From Mycobacterium simiae (GTDB lineage Bacteria > Actinomycetota > Actinomycetes > Mycobacteriales > Mycobacteriaceae): 64,000 bases of DNA. Positions 8,293-17,585 of this stretch are shown here, in pieces (position 1 is the first letter of the stretch; every line of letters starts with the position of its first letter). The notes under the pieces were generated by a model that was given only the letters and a program-made list of their open reading frames with translations, searched no databases and had not been told where the DNA came from. Location of the stretch: the NCBI RefSeq assembly GCF_010727605.1, contig NZ_AP022568.1, forward strand, positions 1,550,001 through 1,614,000, read 5' to 3'. The position numbers and the translations under genes were made by a program.

Positions 8293-11073
8293 TCATTCCT
8301 GTTCGGTTCCTTGACTCGAGTGACGAGCGTGCGACCGGGCGCTGTGCACGCCGCTGAAGTGGCTACTGAACGAGGCGCGAACCGCCTCGGGGTCGCGGGC
8401 CGCGTGCAGCCCGCCGTTCGATCCTACGAGGGAACCCTCGTCGTCGGGGTCGGGGTGCTCCTCCTCGCCGCTCGCGCCGCGGGCGGCCCCCGGTACCAGC
8501 CGGGCGCCGGGGGCGCGGACCGGCAGGCCGTGGTCGGCGGTGCGCTCCTCGACGGGCTTGTTCTCGGCCTCCGCGGCCAGCGACCAGCCGCGGTCCCACA
8601 CCGATTTCCAGTCCAGGTCGGGGCTGTCGACCAGGTCGTGCGGGTCGCCCATCATTTCCGAGAGCATCCGTCGGTAGATCACGTCGTCGCTCGCCGCGCC
8701 GCCGGACGCAGCGGCCGGGGCGGCGTCTACGGGCCGGGCGGTATCGCCGGGCTGGACTCGCGGCCGCGCGGCAAAAAACGCCGACGTGTCCGACACGGTG
8801 GGGGTCGGGGCCTTCGGGGCCGGGGCCGTCGGCGCGGCCGGCGGCGGGGACTCCGGCTCGGGTCGTGCGGCGCTGTCCTGCTCCCACCACGGCGTGGGCA
8901 GCTCGCGCCGGCGCCGGGGCGGTTCCTGCGCGGCGGGCGGGGCGGGAACGTCGGTGATGCCGCTGGAACCCGGGTTGCGCCGCGGCAACAACGTGACCGG
9001 CGGCGTCTGGCTGGCACGCGCGGCGAGCGGCGCGGGCGGGGCCGCCGCGCCACCTGTCGCCTGCGGCGGCGCGGCCACCGCGCTAGCGAGTTTGGCGCTG
9101 GGTGACGAGACCGCCCGCATCCGGTCTCGCGCCGGCACCCCGGTCGGTCCGTCGGCCGGGCCCGCCAGCACCGCGGCCGGCAGATAGATCTCGGCGGTCG
9201 TGCCTTGCCCCTCATTCGGCGCCGGCCCGCGCAACCCGACCCGGATACCGTGCCGCGCGGCGATCCGCCCCACCACGAAAAGCCCCATATGCCGGGCATT
9301 CTCGGGAGTCACCTCGCCGCCGGCTTGCAGCCGCATGTTGGCCATCCGTCGATCGGCGTCGTTCATGCCCAGCCCGGAGTCCGCGATCCGCAGCACCACG
9401 CCGTGCGGGTCCTGCCGGCCGCGTGCCGCCGAAATCCGGGCAAAGCTCGTCGGCGGCGAGTAGCGCAGGGCGTTGTCGATCAGCTCGGCCAACAGATGGA
9501 TGACACCACCGGCGACCGCGCCGACAAGCCGGCAGTCGGGCAATTCGGCGATCTGGACGCGGCGGTAATCCTCCACCTCGGAAACGGCCGCGTTGATCAC
9601 AGTGGACAGCGGCACCGGCGCACGCTGGTCGCGGGCGAGCTGCGCACCGGCGAGCACCAACAGGTTGGCGCTGTTGCGGCGCAACCGCGCGGCCAGATGA
9701 TCCAGCCGGAACAGGCTGTCCAGGCGCTCGGGGTCCTCTTCGTTGCGCTCCAGGCGATCGATGAGTGACAGTTGCTGATCGACCAGTGACCGGCTGCGCC
9801 GGGACATGGTCTCGAACATGTCGTTGACCAGTAGACGCAGCCGTGCCTCGTCACCGGCCAGCAGCAGCGCCTGGGTGTGCAGCTCGTCCACCGCGTGCGC
9901 GACCTGGCCGATCTCCTCGGTGGTGTAGACGGGCAACGGAGCCGGAACCGGTTCGGCGCCACCGGCTTTGACCCGGGCGATCTCCTCCTCGAGATCGGTG
10001 TGGGCGACCTTGAGCGCGCCGTCGCGCAGCACCCGCAGCGGCACCACCAGCGCGCGCGCCATCAACAACACGATGATCAGGGCGACCGCGATGGCGGCCA
10101 ACACCAGGACGCCGTCCCGGATCGCGGCGGCGCGCCGTGCGTCGGCTTGGCTGTGCACGGCCTTGGTCACCGAGGCGGTGGCGTCGGCGATGACCCGCTC
10201 GGCGATCCCGTCGGTAGCCTGAATCGAACGCAGCAGGTCTGGATTGTCGACGAGCGTGCTGGCCGGGTCAGACATGATCGCCATCCGGGTCACCATCTGC
10301 TGCTGCAGGGTCTTGCTGTCCGGCGAGCCCGCCCCGAGCACTTGGCTCATGCCGAACAGCGTCGACGGCTCGGTGCCGGCCAGGGTCATCATCGACGTGC
10401 GCAGCTGCGGTTCGGGCAGCTCGGCGCCGCGGGTGACCAGGATCTCCTGCATCGTCATCTGACCGCGGGCACCGACCGCGCGGCTCAATCCCTGTGCCTG
10501 GGCACGGATCTGCGCATCGTCCACCCGTACCGAGGCGTTGATGACGTCCTCGGCCGTCAACAGCAGCGGCGCGTAGGTGGTCACCCGGTCGCGCAAACCG
10601 AGGCTGTTGTCGGCCACCTTGTCCAGCAGCGATTGACCGCCGTCCAGCAGCGTGCGGACGCCCGCCCGGACGTCGGGGGTGACGTCGGTGTCCTCCAGCC
10701 GGGTCTGCAGCTCGCCCTTGCGCGCGTCGTAATTCTTCTTCGCGCCGACGACATCGCGGCCGGTGGAGCCCGCCAACAACGCGACGTCGAGCGCCGACAT
10801 GTATTTCGTGAGCGCCGGCAGCATGTCGGCGCGGGCAGCGGCCAACCGTAAACCGCTGGAGCTGGCCATCGCGTCCTTAACCCGCAGCCCCCCGAACAGC
10901 CCGGCCAAGATCAGCGGAACCAGCACAATGGCAAGGACCTTCCACCGGACCGGCCAGTTACTCGGCGACCAGGCCGGCGGGCGTTTCGCCGTGGCCCCCG
11001 AACTGCCCGGGGCCGCAGCGATTTCGGTGGGTGCCGCCTCGACCGGGCCGGCCGGGCGGTTGAACATGGTCAT
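8293..11073 (-). CDS. Histidine kinase-like nitrate-sensor protein, first gene of the mfp conservon
   Basis: Membrane sensor of 926 aa (Rv3365c equivalent). In order: a Pro/Ala-rich N-terminus; a membrane segment around residues 45-65 ([17 protein letters not shown]); a large extracytoplasmic region of the nitrate/nitrite-sensing NIT type; a second membrane segment near 325-345; a HAMP-like linker; a degenerate dimerisation region without an obvious phospho-His; and a HATPase_c domain with N box [10 protein letters not shown] and G1 box [10 protein letters not shown] proline-rich disordered tail of about 270 residues follows. ATG 11073 and ATG 11067 are both possible. Conservon sensors usually signal to the GTPase module, not to a response regulator, and none is encoded nearby. 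Confidence 0.85.
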   Translation of the reverse strand: MTMFNRPAGPVEAAPTEIAAAPGSSGATAKRPPAWSPSNWPVRWKVLAIVLVPLILAGLFGGLRVKDAMASSSGLRLAAARADMLPALTKYMSALDVALLAGSTGRDVVGAKKNYDARKGELQTRLEDTDVTPDVRAGVRTLLDGGQSLLDKVADNSLGLRDRVTTYAPLLLTAEDVINASVRVDDAQIRAQAQGLSRAVGARGQMTMQEILVTRGAELPEPQLRTSMMTLAGTEPSTLFGMSQVLGAGSPDSKTLQQQMVTRMAIMSDPASTLVDNPDLLRSIQATDGIAERVIADATASVTKAVHSQADARRAAAIRDGVLVLAAIAVALIIVLLMARALVVPLRVLRDGALKVAHTDLEEEIARVKAGGAEPVPAPLPVYTTEEIGQVAHAVDELHTQALLLAGDEARLRLLVNDMFETMSRRSRSLVDQQLSLIDRLERNEEDPERLDSLFRLDHLAARLRRNSANLLVLAGAQLARDQRAPVPLSTVINAAVSEVEDYRRVQIAELPDCRLVGAVAGGVIHLLAELIDNALRYSPPTSFARISAARGRQDPHGVVLRIADSGLGMNDADRRMANMRLQAGGEVTPENARHMGLFVVGRIAARHGIRVGLRGPAPNEGQGTTAEIYLPAAVLAGPADGPTGVPARDRMRAVSSPSAKLASAVAAPPQATGGAAAPPAPLAARASQTPPVTLLPRRNPGSSGITDVPAPPAAQEPPRRRRELPTPWWEQDSAARPEPESPPPAAPTAPAPKAPTPTVSDTSAFFAARPRVQPGDTARPVDAAPAAASGGAASDDVIYRRMLSEMMGDPHDLVDSPDLDWKSVWDRGWSLAAEAENKPVEERTADHGLPVRAPGARLVPGAARGASGEEEHPDPDDEGSLVGSNGGLHAARDPEAVRASFSSHFSGVHSARSHARHSSQGTEQE

Positions 11074-11263
11074 GCGGCGGCTGCGCGGCCGTCGGCTGCG
11101 CCGGCACTGCGCGCCCGATCAAACGAGAGGCTCATGAGCTTTCCTGCTTTTGTTCCGCTTCCCCCACGCCGCGACGCGCGAGCGGTAAACGCGTGGCAAT
11201 TCGACGAGTATGACAGCCCGCGGCCCGCGTCACCAGGATCGTTACTGACCAGATAGCACCGGG

Positions 11264-11869
11264 CTACGCCGGCCGCAGAATCGCGACGAGAAAGTCCGAG
11301 TCGGCGGTGAACGGCCGCAGATCCCAGGTGGACAGCAGCAGGTCGGGGGTCAGACCGGCCGCCGCAGCGTGGGCAAGGAATTCGGTGAACTCGTAATCGC
11401 GGCCCGCGCCGAACCCGATCGCCGCGCGACCGTCGTCGGCGAGGTGGGCCCGGAGCCGGCTCAGCACCCGGCCCCGGGTGCTCGGCGCCAGAAACGCCAT
11501 CACGTTGCCGGCCGAGACGATGATGTCGAACGGTTCGGCGATGCCGCGCGCGGGCAGGTCGAGTTCGGCGAGGTCGCCGACCACCCAGCGCGGGCCGGGA
11601 TAGTCCTGTTCGGCCGCCGCGATCAGCGCCGGGTCGACGTCGACACCGACCACCTCGTGACCGACCGTGGCCAGGTAGCCGCCCACCCGGCCGGGACCGC
11701 ATCCGGCGTCGAGGATGCGTGCCCCGCGGGGAGCCATCGCGTCCACCAGCCGCGCCTCACCGACCAGGTCGTCGCCGGCGCGGGCCATGGCGCGGAACCG
11801 TTCGATATACCAGTGCGAATGTCCCGGATCGGCAGCGACCTTCTGCATCCAGATGCTCTGCTCGACCAT
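11264..11869 (-). CDS. Class I SAM-dependent methyltransferase, substrate unknown
   Basis: A 201-aa Rossmann-fold methyltransferase. Motif I is ILDAGCGPGRVGGYLA, followed by the acidic end of strand 2 (VVGVDVDPALI), a motif II-like GDLAELDLP, and strand 4 (FDIIVSAGNVMAFL). No domain beyond the core is visible, so the substrate cannot be assigned; small molecule and protein are both open. ATG 11869 lies 17 bases from the divergent spoU GTG at 11887, so the two genes must share a very compact promoter region. Confidence 0.85.
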   Translation of the reverse strand: MVEQSIWMQKVAADPGHSHWYIERFRAMARAGDDLVGEARLVDAMAPRGARILDAGCGPGRVGGYLATVGHEVVGVDVDPALIAAAEQDYPGPRWVVGDLAELDLPARGIAEPFDIIVSAGNVMAFLAPSTRGRVLSRLRAHLADDGRAAIGFGAGRDYEFTEFLAHAAAAGLTPDLLLSTWDLRPFTADSDFLVAILRPA

Positions 11870-11886
11870 GCGACCATTATCGCGTT

Positions 11887-12351
11887 GTGTTCAAGCTGAT
11901 GTTCGTGTCGCCCCGGATCCCGCCCAATACCGGCAACGCGATCCGGACGGCCGCGGCCACCGGCGCCGAACTGCATCTGGTCGAGCCGCTGGGCTTCGAC
12001 CTGTCCGAACCGAAGCTGCGCCGGGCCGGCTTGGACTACCACGACCTGGCGTCGGTGACGGTGCACCCGACGTTGCAGCACGCGTGGGATGCGGTGTTGC
12101 CCGCGCGGGTATTCGCATTCACCGCGCACGCGCCGACCGTGTTTGCCGACGTCGACTTCCAGCCCGGCGACGTGTTGATGTTCGGCCCGGAACCCGAGGG
12201 ACTGGACGCCGCGATCCTGGCCGACACGCACGTCACCCGGCAGGTGCGCATCCCGATGCTGGCGGGCCGGCGTTCGCTGAACCTGTCCAACGCCGCGGCG
12301 ATTGCCGTCTACGAGGCCTGGCGCCAGCACGGCTACCCGGGGTCGACGTAG
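11887..12351 (+). CDS. spoU: SpoU/TrmL-family RNA 2'-O-methyltransferase
   Basis: SPOUT-class RNA methyltransferase of the TrmL type, which methylates the 2'-O of the wobble nucleotide in some tRNAs. GTG at 11887 gives 154 aa, the same size as the M. tuberculosis homologue Rv3366, and starts directly with strand 1 (FKLMFVSPRIPPNTGNAIR). The knot region shows the family's FGPEPEGLD and the SAM-binding loop IPMLAGRRSLNLSNAAAI. The enzyme is a minimal one-domain form. It is divergent from the upstream methyltransferase and convergent with the nitroreductase gene, three bases apart. Confidence 0.9.
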   Translation: MFKLMFVSPRIPPNTGNAIRTAAATGAELHLVEPLGFDLSEPKLRRAGLDYHDLASVTVHPTLQHAWDAVLPARVFAFTAHAPTVFADVDFQPGDVLMFGPEPEGLDAAILADTHVTRQVRIPMLAGRRSLNLSNAAAIAVYEAWRQHGYPGST

Positions 12352-12354
12352 CGC

Positions 12355-12999
12355 CTACCAGGTATTCCAGTGCGTCAGCTGGTCGGCGGGCAGCCGCTTG
12401 GCGGGACGGAAATCGGTGCCCTTGGTGTAGCCGATCGGGAACAGTCCGCCCTGGCTGTACCGGTCGTAGGGAATGCCGAGCACCTCGGCCGCTTTGCGCT
12501 CGCCGTCGCCGAGCAGGTGCAGGGTCGTCCAGCAGGATCCCAGGCCGCGGGAGCGCAGCGCCAGGCAGAAGCTCCACACCGCAGGGAACAGCGACGCCCA
12601 GAACGACACCGCCCCGATCGGTGAGTTCTCTTCGCGGCCTTCCAGGCAGGGGATCAACAGCACCGGCGCCTCGTGCATGTGCTCGGCGAGATACAGCGCG
12701 GAGTCCTTGACCTTGGGCATCCGCTCACCGCGGGTGTCCCCCTCGGGATATTCGCGCGTCGGCGAGGTGAGGTAGTCGCGCGCATGCGTCAGGTAGATGT
12801 CGGCGATCGCCTTCTTCTTGTCGGCATCTTCGACGAATACCCACTGCCAGCCCTGCGAATTGGAGCCGGTCGGCGCCTGCAATGCCAGCTCGAGACATTC
12901 CATCAGGACTTCGCGGGGCACCGGCTTGTCGAAGTCGAGGCGTTTGCGCACCGAGCGGGTGGTCGTCAGCAGTTCATCGACGGACAGATCCAGGGTCAT
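12355..12999 (-). CDS. Nitroreductase-family FMN oxidoreductase
   Basis: FMN-dependent nitroreductase-fold enzyme of 214 aa, the same length as Rv3368c. The N-terminal FMN-binding basic motif is RSVRKRLDF and the isoalloxazine-side signature is APTGSNSQGWQW. The C-terminal part (GLGSCWTTLHLL, then IGYTKGTDFRPAKR) is typical of the family's second FMN contact. The physiological substrate is unknown; in mycobacteria related enzymes reduce nitro- or quinone-type compounds. It is divergent from the PPOX/F420 gene, with 21 bases between start codons. Confidence 0.87.
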   Translation of the reverse strand: MTLDLSVDELLTTTRSVRKRLDFDKPVPREVLMECLELALQAPTGSNSQGWQWVFVEDADKKKAIADIYLTHARDYLTSPTREYPEGDTRGERMPKVKDSALYLAEHMHEAPVLLIPCLEGREENSPIGAVSFWASLFPAVWSFCLALRSRGLGSCWTTLHLLGDGERKAAEVLGIPYDRYSQGGLFPIGYTKGTDFRPAKRLPADQLTHWNTW

Positions 13000-13020
13000 G
13001 ATTGGAGGTTACATTTGGCT

Positions 13021-13437
13021 ATGACAGTCGAACTGACACAAGAAGTTTCCGGCAGGCTTCGCTCCGACAACTTCGGCTGGCTGACGACGGTGGCCAAATC
13101 GGGCCAACCGATTCCCCGGCTGGTCTGGTTCTACTTCGACGGCAGCAAGCTGACGATCTACACGCTGCCCCAGTCCGCGAAAGTCGGCCATGTCAGGCGG
13201 CATCCCGAGGTCAGCCTGAACCTGGACTCCGACGGCAACGGTGGTGGCATCGTCGTCGTCGGTGGAACCGCGACAATCGACGCGACCGATGTGAGTTGCC
13301 GCGATGACGCCGCCTACTGGGCGAAATACCGGGTGCTTGCCGAGGAATTGGAGGCGAACTCGGGCATGTCGATGGAAGCGTTCAGCACCAGGCTGGCGAT
13401 CACCCCGACCCGAATCTGGACGACGCCTGCAAGCTAG
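13021..13437 (+). CDS. PPOX-class F420-dependent oxidoreductase
   Basis: A 138-aa split-barrel flavin-fold protein (Rv3369 equivalent). ATG 13021 was chosen over upstream in-frame options because those lie inside the divergent nitroreductase gene and the family motif FGWLTTVAKSGQP starts soon after. The TIDA strand and conserved YW pair of the PPOX class are present. Many members bind deazaflavin F420 or FMN; the cofactor is inferred from family membership only. Its stop codon overlaps the end of an SDR remnant on the other strand. Confidence 0.82.
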   Translation: MTVELTQEVSGRLRSDNFGWLTTVAKSGQPIPRLVWFYFDGSKLTIYTLPQSAKVGHVRRHPEVSLNLDSDGNGGGIVVVGGTATIDATDVSCRDDAAYWAKYRVLAEELEANSGMSMEAFSTRLAITPTRIWTTPAS

Positions 13438-13670
13438 TCATGGTGGTCGGTGGACAGCGAGACGGCCCGCCAAGCGTCGATGTCGGCCTGCAGGTCCGCG
13501 ATCTTGGCTTCCGCCGCGGCGACGCAGTCCGAGCCGAGCAGTAGATGCACCGGCGGCTCGGCGGCCGACGCGATGTCGACGATTGCCGCGGCCGCCGTGA
13601 CCGGGTCGCCCGGCTGGGCGTGGTTGATGTCCGAGGCGTGGGCAGCAACTTCTCGGTCGTCTCGCCGGGA
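13434..13670 (-). pseudogene. C-terminal fragment of a short-chain dehydrogenase
   Basis: Read on the minus strand this stretch encodes about 79 codons with the characteristic tail of a classical SDR: NHAQPGDPVTAAAAIVDIAS, then EPPVHLLLGSDCVAAAEAKI and an ADIDAWRAVSLSTD ending. The Rossmann motif, catalytic triad and any start codon are missing. The fragment directly follows, in the same frame, the TGA at 13673-13671 that ends the small secreted protein gene, so a recombination junction probably fused the 3' end of an SDR gene to this spot. It is most likely not translated. The SDR tail pattern is established knowledge; the deletion scenario is inference. Confidence 0.75.
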
Positions 13671-14018
13671 TCAGTTTGCGGGGGGCGGGGCCGGTTGGTC
13701 GGTCGGGATCGCGCCGGCGCAGCCGCCGGGCGGTGGCGGAGCCGGGAGAGGTTCGTCGCCGCTGACGCAGTCGTAGTAGAACTGGGGCCCGGCGATCCAG
13801 GTTTTCATCCACTGGTGCCAGTACGACCCGTCGGGGTACTTGTCTCCGTCACATACCGCTAGGCTGCCGTAGCCCCATCGACCGCCCGGGCAGTAGCCCT
13901 TTGTCATGTCCGGCTGATGCGGGTCGGGCGGATCGGCACTGGCAACGGCGGGGGAAAGAACAACCGCCGCAGCACAACCCACTAGTGCAATACCGCGGCG
14001 AGTGGCCTTGAACATCAT
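13671..14018 (-). CDS. Small secreted cysteine-containing protein of unknown function
   Basis: Predicted 115-aa secreted protein. ATG 14018 (ATG 14015 also possible) follows a purine-rich GGGGAGG five bases upstream. The N-terminus MMFKATRRGIALVG plus a hydrophobic Ala/Val stretch and an AVASADPP cleavage region make a clear Sec signal peptide. The mature part has four cysteines (GYCPGG, AVCDGD, YYDCVSG, GGCAGA), aromatic residues (DGSYWHQWMKTW) and a proline-rich end. Similar short secreted proteins are common in mycobacteria, but no function is known to me. The gene lies between dnaE2 and an SDR remnant that continues its reading frame past the stop. Confidence 0.75.
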   Translation of the reverse strand: MMFKATRRGIALVGCAAAVVLSPAVASADPPDPHQPDMTKGYCPGGRWGYGSLAVCDGDKYPDGSYWHQWMKTWIAGPQFYYDCVSGDEPLPAPPPPGGCAGAIPTDQPAPPPAN

Positions 14019-14112
14019 TTCCGCCTCCCCTGAAACTGCAGTCAAACAACCGATTCCAAGCGATGAGCCGAGCTTACGACGCGGATTGTCGGTGCGTTGC
14101 AACATTGGATTT

Positions 14113-17100
14113 CTAGCGGAAGTCCCGGGATCTGGAGCCGACGGCCAGGGTGATGCGGCCCAGTCGCTCGGCCACAACAGTAACTGCGCCGCTGGCGTTT
14201 TGGACCTGGCCGCGCACCAGCATCGCCGGGGCGGTGTTGGCCAGTTTGCGGTGCCGGGCCCACACCGCGGGGGTACAGAGCACGTTGACCATCCCGGTTT
14301 CATCCTCGAGGTTGATAAACGTCACTCCTTGCGCCGTGCCGGGCCGTTGTCGGTGGGTCACCGCGCCGGCGATCAGTACCCGATCGCCGTCGGGCACACC
14401 CAGCAGCGCCGCGGCGGGTACCACGCCCATCGCGTCCAGGTCAGCCCGCAGGAACTGGGTCGGGTAGCTGTCCGGGGAGATCCCGGTGGCCCACACGTCG
14501 GCGGCGGCCAGCTCCAGATCGCTCATCCCCGGCAGCGCCGGGACATGGGATGACGAACCCACCCCGGGTAACCGGTCCGGGCGTTGCGTGGCAGCGGCCC
14601 CGGCCGCCCACAACGCCTCGCGTCGCGACACCCCGAAACAGCCCAGTGCTCCCGCCGTCGCCAGCGCTTCGGTCTGTGGCACCGAAAGCTGGATCCGGGT
14701 GGTCAGGTCGAGCAGAGAGTCAAAGGGGCCGTGAGCCTTTCGCTCCTCGACCAACTGGTCGGCGAGGTCGTCGCCGATATGGCGGACCGCCCCCAGCCCG
14801 AGCCGAACCTCGGTGCCGGCATTCTCGAGGGTGGCATGCGTCAGGCTGGCGTTGACGTCGGGGCCGTGGACCCGCACGCCGTGCCGGCGCGCGTCGGCCA
14901 CCAGCGACTGGGGTGAATAGAAACCCATCGGTTGTGCCCGCAGCAGCGCCGCGCAGAACGCGGCCGGGTGGTGCAGCTTGAACCAGGATGAGTAGAACAC
15001 CAACGAAGCGAAGGACAGCGCATGGCTTTCCGGGAAGCCGAAATTGGCGAACGCTTCTAGCTTTTCGTAGGTCCGGTCGATCACCTCGTCGGTGGCGCCA
15101 TGTAATCTGCGCATGCCGTCGTAGAACCGGTCACGTAGCCGTCGCATCCGCTCGGCCGAACGCTTGGATCCCATGGCGCGGCGCAACTGGTCGGCCTCGG
15201 CGGCGGAGAAGCCGGCGCAGTCGACCGCCAGCTGCATCAGTTGCTCTTGAAACAAGGGCACTCCCAACGTCTTTCGCAGGGCCGGGGCCATGGATGGGTG
15301 GTCATAGCAGACTGGGTCGATTCCGTTGCGCCGCCGGATGTAGGGATGCACCGATCCACCCTGGATGGGCCCGGGACGGATCAGCGCAACCTCGACCACC
15401 AAGTCGTAGAACACCCGCGGCTTCAACCGGGGCAACGTCGCCATCTGAGCGCGCGACTCCACCTGGAACACCCCGACGGAATCGGCGCGGGACAGCATCT
15501 CGTAGACCGCCGGCTCGGAGAGGTCGAGGCGAGCCAGATCGACCTCGATGCCCTTGTGTTCGGCGACCAGATCTATCGCGTAATGCAGCGCCGAGAGCAT
15601 GCCCAGCCCGAGCAGGTCGAACTTCACCAAACCGATGGCCGCACAGTCGTCTTTGTCCCACTGCAGGACACTGCGATTCGCCATTCGAGCCCATTCCACG
15701 GGACACACGTCGGCGATCGGACGGTCACAGATCACCATGCCACCGGAATGAATCCCCATGTGTCGCGGCAGGTTCCGGATCTGGTTGGCCAGGTCGACCA
15801 CCTGCTCGGGGATGCCTTCGACATCGGGCGAGTCGGCAAGCCCGTTCCAGTGGTTGACCTGCTTGCTCCACGCGTCCTGCTGCCCTTGCGAGAAGCCCAG
15901 GGCGCGGGCCATGTCGCGCACCGCGATCTTTCCACGGTAGGTGATGACGTTGGCGACCTGAGCGGCGTAGTCGCGACCGTATTTGTCGTAGACGTACTGG
16001 ATGACCTTTTCGCGCTGATCCGACTCGATGTCCATGTCGATGTCGGGCGGACCGTCGCGGGCGGGCGACAGGAAACGCTCGAACAACAGCTCGTTGACCA
16101 CCGGATCGACCGCGGTGACACCGAGGGCGTAACAGACCGCGGAGTTGGCCGCCGATCCCCTGCCCTGACACAGGATGTTGTTCTGGCGGCAAAACCGGGC
16201 GATATCGTGCACCACCAGGAAATAGCCCGGAAAGGTCAGCTGCGCAATGACTTTCAACTCACGTTCAATCTGGGCGTACGCGCGTGGCGCGCTCTCCGGC
16301 GGCCCATAGCGTTCCCGCGCCCCCGCCATCGTCAATTGCCGCAGCCAGCTGTCTTCGGTGTGTCCGGTGGGCACGTCGAACGGCGGCAACTGCGGCGCGA
16401 TCAGCGCCAACCCGAACGCACACTGCTCGCCGAGCTCGGCGGCGGCGGCCACCGCGTCACGGCCCCCACCAGACACCTGCGCGAACAGCCGGGCCATCTC
16501 CGCACCGGATCGCAGGTGCGAGCCACCCAGCGGAGCCAACCACCCGGCGGCCGAATCCAGCGACTGCCGGGCCCGAATCGCGCCCATCGCCATGGCCAGC
16601 CGCCGCCGCGACGGCCCCGCGAAATGCGCCCCGGTGGTGGCGACCACGCCGACCCCGAAGCGCGGCGCGATCCCGGCCAGCACCGCGTTGCGTTCGTCGT
16701 CGAGAGGCTGACCATGGTGGGTCAACTCGACGCTGACCCGCTGGGCGCCGAACCGGTCCACCAGATCGGCCAGCGCCCGCTCCGCCGCCGATGGACCGCC
16801 CTCGGAAAGAGCTTGGCGGACATGGCCCTTGCGGCAGCCGGTCAAGATGTGCCAGTGCCCACCGGCGACCTCGGTCAGCGTGTCGATGTCGAAGCGCAAC
16901 TTGCCCTTCTCACCGCCGGCCAGGTGGGCCGCAGCCAGCTGTCGCGACAGCCGCCGGTAGCCTTCCGGGCCCCGGGCCAGCACCAGCAGATGCGGGCCGG
17001 GCGGGTCCGGCGTCTCGGTGCGGGGAACCGAGGACAGCGACAGCTCGGCACCGAACACGGTAGGAACGTCGAGTTCGGCCGCGGCCTCGGCGAACCGGAC

Positions 17101-17421
17101 GGCGCCGTACAGACCGTTGTGGTCGGTCAGCGCCAGCGCACGCAGACCCAGCCGGGCGGCCTCCTCCACCATCTCTTCGGGTGTGCTGGCCCCGTCCAGG
17201 AAGCTGTACGCCGAATGTGCGTGCAGCTCGGCGTAGGGAACGCAATGCGCAGCGGCAGAACGACCACGCTGTTGCGTCGGCGGTTCGTACGTTCCGCGCT
17301 TGCGCGACCAAGGGGCCTCCGGCGCAGGCTCCTCGGCAATCGGCGTGCCGGCGTGCCGCGGTTTGCTGTCGAGCAACCGCTCCATTTCCGCCCAACTCCG
17401 CGGCTCGTTGCTGAAACCCAT
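14113..17421 (-). CDS. dnaE2: Error-prone DNA polymerase DnaE2
   Basis: C-family polymerase of 1102 aa that carries out translesion synthesis and damage-induced mutagenesis together with ImuA' and ImuB. An N-terminal PHP domain begins at PYAELHAHSAYSFLDGAS. The palm acidic motif PPDIDMDIES and the ribonucleotide/finger region (SGGMVICDRPIADVCPVEWA) are intact, followed by helix-hairpin-helix and OB parts (DRVLIAGAVTHRQRPGTAQG). The start at 17421 is supported by a LexA box 13 bases upstream. Length and order fit Rv3370c. It is divergent from the wax-ester-synthase-like gene. No frameshift is visible, so the mutasome polymerase appears functional. Confidence 0.95.
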   Translation of the reverse strand: MGFSNEPRSWAEMERLLDSKPRHAGTPIAEEPAPEAPWSRKRGTYEPPTQQRGRSAAAHCVPYAELHAHSAYSFLDGASTPEEMVEEAARLGLRALALTDHNGLYGAVRFAEAAAELDVPTVFGAELSLSSVPRTETPDPPGPHLLVLARGPEGYRRLSRQLAAAHLAGGEKGKLRFDIDTLTEVAGGHWHILTGCRKGHVRQALSEGGPSAAERALADLVDRFGAQRVSVELTHHGQPLDDERNAVLAGIAPRFGVGVVATTGAHFAGPSRRRLAMAMGAIRARQSLDSAAGWLAPLGGSHLRSGAEMARLFAQVSGGGRDAVAAAAELGEQCAFGLALIAPQLPPFDVPTGHTEDSWLRQLTMAGARERYGPPESAPRAYAQIERELKVIAQLTFPGYFLVVHDIARFCRQNNILCQGRGSAANSAVCYALGVTAVDPVVNELLFERFLSPARDGPPDIDMDIESDQREKVIQYVYDKYGRDYAAQVANVITYRGKIAVRDMARALGFSQGQQDAWSKQVNHWNGLADSPDVEGIPEQVVDLANQIRNLPRHMGIHSGGMVICDRPIADVCPVEWARMANRSVLQWDKDDCAAIGLVKFDLLGLGMLSALHYAIDLVAEHKGIEVDLARLDLSEPAVYEMLSRADSVGVFQVESRAQMATLPRLKPRVFYDLVVEVALIRPGPIQGGSVHPYIRRRNGIDPVCYDHPSMAPALRKTLGVPLFQEQLMQLAVDCAGFSAAEADQLRRAMGSKRSAERMRRLRDRFYDGMRRLHGATDEVIDRTYEKLEAFANFGFPESHALSFASLVFYSSWFKLHHPAAFCAALLRAQPMGFYSPQSLVADARRHGVRVHGPDVNASLTHATLENAGTEVRLGLGAVRHIGDDLADQLVEERKAHGPFDSLLDLTTRIQLSVPQTEALATAGALGCFGVSRREALWAAGAAATQRPDRLPGVGSSSHVPALPGMSDLELAAADVWATGISPDSYPTQFLRADLDAMGVVPAAALLGVPDGDRVLIAGAVTHRQRPGTAQGVTFINLEDETGMVNVLCTPAVWARHRKLANTAPAMLVRGQVQNASGAVTVVAERLGRITLAVGSRSRDFR

Positions 17422-17433
17422 CCGAACAGTCTA

Positions 17434-17449
17434 TCGAATGTGTGTTCGA
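17434..17449. promoter_or_regulatory. LexA/SOS box of dnaE2
   Basis: TCGAATGTGTGTTCGA matches the mycobacterial LexA consensus TCGAAC-N4-GTTCGA at 11 of 12 defined positions. It ends 13 bases before the dnaE2 start codon and lies 136 bases before the divergent gene at 17586, so LexA should repress dnaE2 directly and might also affect its neighbour. Confidence 0.9.
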
Positions 17450-17585
17450 TTACGTGCACGGTTGTCGAAGCGGTTGTTAAACCGGCCTTCACCTTCTAAA
17501 CACAGTCTTAACGGACTAGGACCTACCGCGATCGCACCGCCGCGACAGATACTGGTACGGAGCCGACGACGGGCGGGAACTGCAG

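Noticed and set aside
12352..12999. PE_PGRS gene expected between spoU and the nitroreductase gene by analogy with M. tuberculosis
   Set aside because: Only three bases separate spoU from the nitroreductase gene, and no PE or Gly-Ala repeat sequence is present.
15241..17499. Plus-strand open frame of about 750 codons opposite dnaE2
   Set aside because: Composition is a His/Arg/Gln-rich shadow of a clear DNA polymerase gene; no motif was recognised.
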